NCBI RefSeq assembly: GCF_947623445.1
Contig: NC_135240.1
Coordinates: forward strand, 4,340,001-4,404,000
Direction of reading: 5' to 3'
Origin: Clavelina lepadiformis
Lineage: Eukaryota > Chordata > Ascidiacea > Aplousobranchia > Clavelinidae
DNA length: 64,000 bases
Positions 14,101 to 23,428 of the stretch are shown one piece after another. The translations under genes and the position numbers were made by a program. Numbering within the stretch: the stretch's first letter is position 1; each line of letters opens with the position of its first letter. The notes beneath the pieces are model-generated. The model was not told the origin of the DNA. It searched no databases and saw only the letters and a program-made list of their open reading frames with translations.

Positions 14101-15047
14101 TAGACTTGGCAACAATCGACCTGGGCTTTTCAGCCGCCATCTTGTTCAAGGAGAGCTGCAGAGGGCTTTGCTTCTCGTGGAACAACGAAGAAGTCGCCGG
14201 ATTCAGGCAGCCAATCCTCCCCACCTCAAACTTCTTCACCGGTTCGATGACATTCCCAATCTGCACCCCCTCATCCCCATTGGCACCCCCCAGCAAAGCA
14301 CCTTCACCTACTGATGAATCCACACCTCGTAGGTTACCTTTATCTGCTGAGTCATTGCCATTGTTAATCTTCACGAAATTTGGCATCTTATATTTGGGGG
14401 CTTTCCCTGATTTTGCCGCGCTGGCAGCCGGGTCCAGGTCATCAACTTCGAGGAACTTCATCTCGAACCTGCAATCGTTTCTCGACCAGTACTCGGTGCT
14501 GCCGCTGGTCATGACCTTGTCCAGATCGAGCAGGTTCTTGATGACTTTTGCAAAGTTGATGTGTCGGTCGAACGAGATGCCGCTGTTCGACTTCATTCTT
14601 TCGCTCACCTTCACCTGATGACGTCATCAAACCACTCTTTGAGTTTCAAAGTACACGATCGATAAAAACAAAAGTGCACTGACCGCTGGGATACACTTCA
14701 CAGCTCATAAGGACTTACCAGTGGAACTGACTGCCAGGTGTTAAAAGTCAATTTCATCCGAGCTTCACGCGATAGTGACATAATAATGCGATTTAATGGG
14801 ACACGAAGCACTTCAACCAGATAATTATCAACGTTGGTTCGAATATATTTCCCTCTCTGCATGGTCTGGGGATAAATAAACATTTGGCGTGGCATAGAAG
14901 CGTGGATATATGATGTCTATTACCTGAAGTTCACTGTGGCTTTTCACGATGGTAGCGATGACGTCGTCAGCTCTGTCCCCCCATTTACACAGTGATAAGA
15001 TTTTTGCCAAAATGCAATCTTTGCCTTCTGCAACGAGAGAGACGGGT

Positions 15048-15081
<34 letters not shown>

Positions 15082-17428
15082 GGTAGATATTTCTTACTTT
15101 TGTCGCCTCTCTTTGTCACACGAACGATGAGAATCCCCTTGTGCACCTCACCAAGACTCGATCGCGGTTTGCAGTTGATGATCTCGCCGCTGACTTCACC
15201 CTGAAAGAGAAGAGAGTCAAGAAGTTGCACAATGACATCATTAATGACGTCATCAACAACAAGAGAGAGACCTGGAACATAGACATAGCCATGTTGTTGC
15301 TCTGGCGGTGCTCAGGTGCTGGAACATTCTGGAACAAAAACCCGAGATAGTTTGTCAGCAATTTTAACAAAAGATCAGGGTTTTGGCTGAATCAAAGAAC
15401 ACAATCTGCTGATTAACTCTCAACATTACAGTAAATGACTCGCTGCCACGAGCAGAGACTCACTTTGTTCTTCTTTGATTGGTTGCCACGGCTTTCATAT
15501 TCACGGACTCTGGCACACGTCAGACTCGACAAGCTCTGCAAGAAATTATTATTAATGATGTCATCGATCATTTATAAGAAAACAATCGATGATTCAACTT
15601 ACTTTGTTCACCGGCTGACACTTGACCAAGATGACATCATCAGGGATGTGATAAGCCTTAGGAAGAAGGGTAATCCCCCCACCACCCTCACTTTCAATCC
15701 ACCTCAGTTTATACTAAAATTTTACGGAACTTTAAGCACTTGCACAAAAACGTTAACCGAGTCAATAAAGTCGGAGATAGAGGAAATATCTCACCTTAAC
15801 CAATTTTAACTTCCAGGAATCCCGGCGAGTTTTGCCACGAGACAGAATCACAGGAAGATGAAAGAAGTGTTTCTGCCGATATCTCAAACATTTCGACTTG
15901 GCACTGAAACATCCATCAATTAATTGAAGGTCCCCAGCTTTGGACAACATGTGTGGACTCACCTGTGCACTTTCGCTTGATAGACTAAATATCTGGAGAT
16001 GATGACAACCAGTGAGGGGGGATGGAGCGACTTCATCCTCCGGCGAATCTTCCTCAAGATGCTTCCATCTTAACAATGTCAAGATCATCATCTCATGAAC
16101 AATGTCGAGTTCATGAATCAAAAACTCACCCATTGGTCTGTAACTATAATACGTGTATGTATGCGCCATGCTGACATCTTGTGGTGGTTGCACTGGGCTG
16201 CTGACAGACGACAATGATGGAAGTCTATCACGTGATGGTGAACTATCATATGAAGGCGATTTATGAAGTTGGGATGATGGTTCACGTGAACCATGATAAA
16301 CAATTACCGGTGATTTATCACATGAAACAAGTTCATTAAAATCATCTCCCGGAAAAGTGACTGGTGGTAGCAATGGGGGATCCACCTGATGTGATACTTC
16401 AACATTATTTAAGGTCAGGTCAAGCGCAGTTAGGGCAAAGTCGGCAATTTTCGACGATATTGTCACCAAGAAGCTGCGTTTCGTTTTGTGTAAGGTCACA
16501 TGTTTGAACAATTTCTTCGTGTGCAACTTTGCTTTTTTATACGAGGGTTCGGAACTAACCAGAAGAGACGAGTTGATTCTTTTTCTAATGTTTCTATGTG
16601 GAAGCAGGTATGTGTCCAGTTTGTTTGCAGTCTTCTCAACCGGTCCTGTCCGGTTATGGCTGGCTGGGCTGGCAAGGAACTCTTCATACTTCATCAATCT
16701 GTTTCTTGGATACGCAACATGCAGCGCTGTGAGCGCAGAGTCAGCCATGCGTAACGTGATTGTTTGAAGCATTGGAGCGCGACATCCAACCTTAAATTGC
16801 TTCTTTGTTTGCAAAACATTTGACTCGGTCGACTTGACAACTTTCATGTCAAGGTTTCTCCTGATCTTGCTGTTGTGGGTCTTCTGCAAGCTGCTTCGAA
16901 CTCTTGCCAGGTTAAAGGTCGGCTTCAACACAAGAGTTTGTTTCGTTGACTTCTTAACTTCGCTTTTGCCGAAGATAAATGATGACTTTTTCTTACTCGG
17001 CCTGATTTGCACAAGGTCGTCCACAAGAGGACAATTGACTGCAGATGAAAGAGATCCATTTAAAGCTTAATTAGGGCTGCAAACAAACCAGTTTTGAATG
17101 ATTTACAACTTCTATTATTTCAGAAAATGTGAAAAAAGAAATCAAAGTCTACCTTTGTTTGCGTCAACGGGTTTTTCAACCACATGCTGTCGCTCTTTCA
17201 ATGCAGTTTGTAATGTTTTGACGTAGCTTGCCTGGCTGGAAGGTGTCCTGTACTTGATCGAATCTTCCGGATGTTGCTTCAAGATGGAGAGTGGCCGCTC
17301 CTCAAGAGCTTTCGTCTCCGCATCCAACAAATCATCCAGCAACGAACTGCTGAAGATCGAAGTGACGTCGCTACTACTATGAGCCTGACTCGGCAAATTC
17401 CATGCTGGTTTCACATCATCACCATTAT
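11187..17428 (-). CDS. Large MGA-like protein with C-terminal bHLH-zipper (5' end unresolved)
   Basis: Exons joining in phase: 17153-17428, 15795-17038, 15603-15713, 15464-15535, 15272-15328, 15098-15200, 14924-15027, 14719-14856, 13019-14614, 12327-12915, 12073-12182, 11929-12008, 11817-11860, 11680-11761, 11544-11613, 11360-11480, 11187-11302. They encode about 1637 residues. The C-terminus has a bHLH-zipper: basic region and helix 1 start at RTKERIRRDNLKK, with loop LPKIS, helix 2 VLDRAIKDCNEL, then a leucine-rich helix. This arrangement, after a very long Ser/Thr-rich region, is like the C-terminus of MGA, a MAX partner in PRC1.6. MGA also has an N-terminal T-box, which I cannot find here. 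The first listed exon may follow an intron, or translation may start at an ATG at 17437. The middle domain (about 14600-15700) is compact but unrecognised. Family call is tentative. Confidence 0.55.
15051..15078. repeat. (GA)n microsatellite inside a 70-bp intron
   Basis: About 14 uninterrupted GA units. On the coding strand of the MGA-like gene this is (CT)n, and it sits in the intron between exons 15098-15200 and 14924-15027. There it forms part of the polypyrimidine tract before the acceptor. Confidence 0.85.
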
Positions 17429-17437
17429 CTGAGAACA

Positions 17438-19166
17438 TGGACAAGAAACATGGGAAATATATAAAATGCAAGTTTGTTTTAATAACGAATGTCGATTAAT
17501 GAACCAAACCCGTTAAATGTATAGATTCTATAAAAGATTATGAAATTTAGCCCTAGGATTTGTTGTTATCCCAACAAACAAACGCTTCTAACTTTGCTGT
17601 GAGCAGTGTTGAAAGTTGGTGGTGAAATGTTTTGTTGAACATTCCTCGCAACCCCTATGCATAACTGGGGATTACCCACACTAAGAACATCTATGACATC
17701 ATGTGACATTAGCAACCACTTCGATTGCAATTTGGATAACATCATCCGCAATATGTCAAAGCTACAGCAATTTATGGCGATAATTGCCTTTAAAAATAGT
17801 CGACCGTTATTTTACCAAATTTGCTCCTTTTCCGCAATATCTAATGAAAAACCGTCACTTATCTTTGGTATAAAACTTTGTGAAGAAGACAAATGAAAGT
17901 GATTATCAAAGCAACTACGCATCAGCCCACTAAGCTATCAATGTGTCTGTCTAAGAAAGATAATGCGTAAATTTATTTGCTAAACGCAACGAACCGGCTG
18001 ACATTTTGCAATTTACTCAACGTCATTTTATTACCACTGGCACCACCTCTGCACATTGCATCCAAGATGAAGAGTTTGCTGCAGAAAAACAGGAAATTCT
18101 AGTATGTGGCGTTTGTTATAAATTTAACTGTCTTGTTCTCCATCCACACATTTCCCAAAAGAAATCAACCACTAAGTTATTGAACTTTTTGTTCTTTGAT
18201 TCTTTTTGAACTTTTTGGTCTGATACTGAGCTCAAGCAGCATGGGACCGGTTAAAGCTCTTACAAAAAACTTGTTATTGACGTGAAATCAATGAAGCAGC
18301 AAAACTTGTTCAGATGAAATCATCAGATTCCGGTGGGCCGGAATACCTTTGTGGTGTGGTTAAATGTAGGATACAGCAACATCCCCACATTCTGTTTGTT
18401 TTTCTATGATAACGAGTGTGAATATTTTACACCAAAACTCATATTTAGATTTTGTACCAAACTATGTTTTAACTTTGATAACAAGTGACTAAATAGACAA
18501 GAAGAACTTTGACCCGACGATGTTTCTGTTGAAATAAGTCCTAAGTTGACAGTTTTTGGTAACATTTCATTTTTCTTACTGCGAAGAAAATTTAAAGTGG
18601 GTCCCTGCTCATTTTGGTTGAATCGGACTTGATGTGTATTTCGCAATTTTTTATTGTATTGCGGGTAATTGTGAAAAATGGCAAAACCATAATATTGCTG
18701 TTCAAAATAATTAGACTTTGATATTAGCTTTCAGCCAAACCTTCGCACGACATCTGCAACATTTTCATATCACGCCCCAACACAGTAAGTTTAAGGCGCA
18801 AATCAAACGTTTTAATTAGTATTTTAACAGTAAAAATTACCCTTAAATTACAACAGGAAACATCGTTGTTAACAGTCAAGTACGTTGCTGACTAGTTGAA
18901 AACAACTTCCCCAAAAGTCAATGATTTTTGTTGGACATGTCACAAATATATTTGGTCATTTTACTCGGAAGATTTTGTTCGAAGTCACAACATGGCAGCA
19001 ACTACTTTTGTTAGAAAACTTTAACCGTTAACTTGAAGCCTTGAAACAGAAAGTGAGAGACAGCCCATTCAGGCAATTGCACTGTACAAATTAATCCAAA
19101 TCATCACAACATTGAGGAAAGATGTCATAAGTCAGCCAATAACTTGACATTGCTTGAAATAGTCGA
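17438..19166. other. Intergenic or 5' intron of the MGA-like gene
   Basis: No exon is supported. I looked on the minus strand for T-box sequence that an MGA gene should have and saw none. The region is AT-rich with only short open frames. Confidence 0.4.
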
Positions 19167-19174
19167 GTCATTGT

Positions 19175-21045
19175 TAGGGATGCACAATACAGAATATCGA
19201 ATCTTAGAGATTCGAATCTCAATGTATTCGAATCTTATTTGCAGTTTATTTTCTGATATCAGGATTCGAAAATAAATCTGTTAAATGAACAGTGTGCGAC
19301 GTTAAACAAATGTAAAGTTGATATTTTCCGTCTTGCGCGCCGCCTTTTTTCTTCATAGACTGTTTGTTCCAAGCGCCTATTTTCTTCCTTCATAGGGTTC
19401 ACGCAGTTATCAGAACTGCAGACACGCAGTGCGTTCCAGTACGAGTAAATAATTTGTCCTGCCTACATTTTAGTTCAATCATCCGTAACGCAAAACGATG
19501 AAGCCAACAAAAAGCTGAAGTTTGCACGCGCTGCATGTGTGTGCGGGCGAATGATTCATTACGTGTGCTGTACAGTGCAGTCACGCGCGCATTGATTCAC
19601 TCACCAACCATGCGCTTGAGATTCATAAACAAGTAAGCAGTAGACAGTATGTAAGTGTAGAGGAATAAGGTAATCTATTAATTATCACTGCGTCATGTCG
19701 ACTGGTCGTGGGCGAAAAAAAGTTCCAGCGTGTGGGAACATTTTTGTAAGTCAGATGAAAAGAATAGCGTGGTTTGTCGCCATTGCAAGGCAATTTTATC
19801 ATATTGCAACATTACTGGCAGTCTGTTGAAGCACTTGAAGAAAAAGCATGTGTTCTTAAATATCAGCGGAATTGAAGGCAGTCTCTCTGCAAGCGCAAAT
19901 AACAACAGTAGGAAGTAGGAACAACACCAGTAGGAATTACAACAGTCCAAGGACTCGTGGAAGAACTGTTACCTATAAAGGTGGCCAGTGACTTTATTGA
20001 AGGAGATAAATATGTGACAACTGCAGCCATTATACCATTAATTAAAGGGCTGTTGAGTAACTACTCAAGCTCCTTCTCTACAAGCAGTGCTAGTGTGCAT
20101 ATTTCTGCATTTAGACAAAAGATTAAATCTGCTATAGAATGCAGATTTGACTTTGCTGTTGCATCTCATGATGTTCCATTTCCATCTTTATTTGATATGG
20201 CAACATGGCTTCACCCAGCATACAAAGAAAAGTATTTTAAACCGCATCATGCAACAAGAGTTCGCCTGCATTTAAAATCAGAAATGATTTCTGACACAAC
20301 CATAGCAGTGATAGACCACCCCATAATCCCATTCCTGTTGGCGACAGCACCACCAGTTCTGTTTCCATGATGGAAAATTTGTTTAATTTAGGAATGGAGG
20401 TGCAACAAAGCAACCAAGAAGATGCAGATGATGAGGGAGCTGACATTGACACTATTGTAACTAATGAGGTTTCAGCCTACCTAAAAGAGAACTCCAATAA
20501 AACAGACGTGTTGGAGTATTGGAACTTAAAAAAAAAATAATTCCCTATGTTGTACAACATTTGCCAGAAATACCTTTCGCTGCCAGCATCATCTGCAGCA
20601 TCAGAAAAGTGCTTCTCCAGCGCAGGGCTAACTGCAACCGTCCTGAGATCTCGACTTACCGAAAGTCACTTAGAAGCACTGAATATTCTACATTGCAACA
20701 AGCAACTTCTTGATTAATTCTATGATTCGATGTGTAAATGTGTTACCTCGGAAAAGTATGGTATTAAGACTGTTGGTAGTGCAGGTGGCAAGAACTACAC
20801 GGCTCTATGCTTGAATGTGAATCGTATGATGCTTGATTTCGCATATGTTATACTGTTTGTCATGTGATACTAATACAATTCAAAATAATGTACAAATATT
20901 TTTGCTTTTTGTTCGTTATTATTTGGAAAAAATTGCCTAGAAAAAATTGCCGCGTAATTTCAGAACAGATTCGAAATTCTGGATTCGAAATTAAGTATTC
21001 TAGAATATTCTAGAATAGCCAGGTATTCTGTATTGTGCATCCCTA
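19175..21045 (+). mobile_element. Internally deleted hAT transposon with perfect ends
   Basis: A 1871-bp element bounded by perfect 22-bp terminal inverted repeats (starting TAGGGATGCACAATACAGAA; 19175-19196 and 21024-21045). Exact 8-bp target duplications GTCATTGT lie at 19167-19174 and 21046-21053. Inside are remains of a hAT transposase: a BED zinc finger near 19727-19860, a middle piece at 19957-20370, and the C-terminal dimerisation region with SAASEKCFSSAG near 20575-20715. Subterminal ATTCGAAT-type repeats flank both ends. The element is shorter than an autonomous hAT, and most of the catalytic core is missing. Intact ends and duplications suggest a fairly recent insertion. Confidence 0.95.
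19694..20715 (+). pseudogene. hAT (BED-finger) transposase remnant
   Basis: Broken transposase gene in the hAT element. The ATG at 19694 opens a frame (MSTGRGRKK) that is out of register with the BED zinc finger after a run of seven A's, so a frameshift lies there. The finger keeps the C-x2-C and H-x4-H type pattern (VCRHCKA, then HLKKKH). It ends at a stop near 19916. A middle frame runs 19957-20370. The last frame runs from about 20370 and is interrupted by a stop in a run of A's near 20538. It then continues through the hAT C-terminal motif to a stop at about 20715. The DDE core is largely absent, so no active transposase can be made. Confidence 0.85.
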
Positions 21046-21322
21046 GTCATTGTAAGGTCGAGGCAATCACGACATGGATCGGAGGAAAAACAGAATATTT
21101 GTAACTTAGAAACAAATCTTGCGCCAACAATCTGCAGGATGATGAAGCTCGTAAACAAAAAGAAAAAGATTGAAAAAACTTTCCTTCAAGAAAAGATTTT
21201 CTAAGCAGCACGGGGATTTTGATTGTATAAAATGCAAAGTTTCATTCGTCCGATCATTGTCAAGCAGCAACACGACTATCTGAGCTAAAGATATTTCTCA
21301 CTTCCCGTTCTAGCCACTAGAG

Positions 21323-22086
21323 TAGGGTTACCATATTTTCGTGTCCTAAAATCCGGACACTCTTTAGTGCCCACTAGCGGTTTTTAAAATGAGATATGAA
21401 CACATTGTCTGTCTGTGTGAAATTGAGATGTATGTTCCCGGTTTGCAAACTAAACACTCTGCTTCCCATTCATTTCTACCCTTTCTGAAGCATGGATGTT
21501 TTGCTTGCATTTCATCCGTTAATTTAAATTTTCGCTTAGCCATATTCTACAGTAAAACAATAACAAAATTAAATTTTAGCACTTAACATATTCAGCTCGC
21601 ATCTTCAACTAGAACAGGGGTTCTAAAACTTATGGAGAGGCGCCCTACCTTGACGGTGCGAACAAAACCCGCGCCCCACTTCGAAATCATTAAGCATTAA
21701 ACAAACGACAATTTCCTTGGTATTCTCATTTGGTCTGCAACAGACTTCTTGTTGAGCTATTTTTTTACTGCTTTCACTGCTTTATAATTTTCTTCAGCGA
21801 ATATACGCTCTTATCGTTTCAGACATGTTCTAAATTTTGCAATATCGACCAAGATATAAGGCCTTCAGCTACTAGCCCAGCTCCAGTCATCCATGTATCA
21901 TTGTATCCCAAATAGAGCGCTGTATTGTCGTTTATGACGTAACAATGAAATTATTACCCGTAACGCAACAAACAATTTAAAAAAATTCCAGACATTTAAG
22001 CATATTTTGGAATTCCCCCCCCGGACGCAGTTTGAACACTAAAATTCCGGACATGTCCGGGGAAATCCGGACGTATGGCAACCATA
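21323..22086. mobile_element. hAT-type MITE with 8-bp target duplication
   Basis: Left end TAGGGTTACCATA and right end TATGGCAACCATA are imperfect inverted repeats, followed inward by matching TCCGGACA-type sequence. The 8-bp duplication CACTAGAG lies at 21315-21322 and 22087-22094. No transposase is visible inside, so this is a non-autonomous element of 764 bp. A CAGGGGTTCTAAAACTT string at about 21615 looks like the end of another hAT-type element but lacks a partner. Confidence 0.8.
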
Positions 22087-22130
22087 CACTAGAGGGCAAA
22101 CTGATAAACACTAGAGGGCTAAATGATAAA
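22087..22130. repeat. Tandem duplication of 22 bp at a MITE border
   Basis: Two near-identical units beginning CACTAGAGGGC and ending TGATAAA follow each other (22087-22108, 22109-22130; two differences). The first eight bases of the first unit are the right target duplication of the adjacent MITE. Confidence 0.7.
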
Positions 22131-22604
22131 ATTTCTCATCTTGGATCTACCTCATAGGGGCTTTATACAACGCAAAAGAACAACCAAACCATGTTATATA
22201 TTATTTCAATGCATGATGCTAGATTAAAGACTAAACCTATGCAGAATAAGAAAGCGTAGTAAATGTGTCAAAAATTCAGCTGCATAATGCTTTTTGGAGT
22301 AAATTAACCTTTGCCTTTTCCCATGTTCCTATGCATACAGCATACATATTTTTACTGGCATTATGTAATTCGGACACTTAAAGCCTATATTCATTCACAT
22401 CTGTATCCTATTCTTTAATTTTAAAGACAAAACAGAAAATGTGTCAAATTTGACTTTGGGCAAGTGACATCATGTAGATTGTAGAACATTGTTAATGTAG
22501 TAATAACTTAATGCAATTATAATGAATGAACCAAAATTAACCACAGGTGAGACGTTAATAGTTTTAAGTACAAAACAACGAAGCCAAAAACTTTAACGAT
22601 CACT

Positions 22605-22610
22605 TTTATT
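22605..22610 (-). terminator. Poly(A) signal of the small minus-strand gene
   Basis: AATAAA on the minus strand about 230 bases past the stop codon at 22843, in a normal 3' UTR position. Confidence 0.4.
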
Positions 22611-22842
22611 GAAATTATGATAAGCGAGTCAAAAAAGTATTAAAAAACAGCTCAGCAAAAGACAGGGCAGCAAGGTATATATAGAGACAGATTAAGTAAA
22701 GCTTTCTTAGACCCTTAAACCGTTTGAAAACTTGTTTCCTTTAGATGAACTAACTTCTGACTTGTCTAAAACTGGCATTATTGTGTCAAAACTTATTTTA
22801 AATTATCTTGCAAGATTTCTTCCAGAGGAAAACTAAAATTCT

Positions 22843-23428
22843 TCACAAACCTTCAGGGGTTTCAACACGACTGCAGGTAAATAAGATTTCATTGTTGTCA
22901 TGTTGACGCCAATTGACTTCATTTTGCTGGAATCTAAAACAAATCATGTTCGGTTATTTGATAAATTAATAGAAAGTATGCACAAAATGGCTTGTGTTAA
23001 GGAACATTTCCTTACACACTGTGGTTTTGAAATTTCTGCACCAACAAATGAAAAATCATAACTTACACATCTTGTGTGTCTTCATTTTCTTTCTTAATAA
23101 AGGAATATTGTCCCTTTGTCTTGCCGGCAGCAAGTGAAAAGGTGTCCACAATCTTCAGATCATAGAAATCTCTTGAAACAGTAGGCACATCTGGAGGTGA
23201 ATCAGAGATACTATTCCACCCACAATGTCGATTTTTATCGAAGTGGAACCAATCAGGGAGCGCAGATAATATGACCCTATCTTGGCCCTTTAGGAGATAG
23301 TCTATGTCTTCAATTTCAACTTTAGACTTCTCAATTAAACATTTCTTCACCAAAAGTTTGGGGTTAAGTTTATTATCACACTCAGATATTTGCCGAGTCT
23401 TTCGAGCCACAGACTTTGATGGCGCCAT
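22843..23428 (-). CDS. Small two-exon protein of unknown family (150 aa)
   Basis: Exon 1 is 23067-23428 and exon 2 is 22843-22933. The donor is GT/GTAAGT after GAT, the acceptor is TTTTAG, and the phases join exactly to give 150 residues. The N-terminus is basic (MAPSKSVARKTRQ). The middle has LPDWFHFDKNRHCGW, rich in aromatic residues, followed by DFYDLKIVDTFSLAAG. The C-terminus ends near VETPEGL. There is no signal peptide or membrane segment, so it is probably intracellular. I do not recognise the family. A clean splice junction, an in-phase stop and a downstream AATAAA support it being a real gene. The start is the first ATG after a run of GAT triplets; no further coding exon was identified upstream. 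Confidence 0.65.

Noticed and set aside
13620-14618. Long plus-strand open frame of 332 codons
   Set aside because: It lies antisense to the largest exon of the MGA-like gene and has no splice or homology support. The minus strand has the coherent protein.
21615-21680. Another hAT end (CAGGGGTTCTAAAACTT)
   Set aside because: Only one end is visible, without a matching inverted repeat or target duplication. It is noted within the surrounding MITE.
22087-22130. CRISPR-like or satellite array
   Set aside because: Only two units, directly adjacent with no spacers. This is eukaryotic DNA and the repeat borders a transposon.
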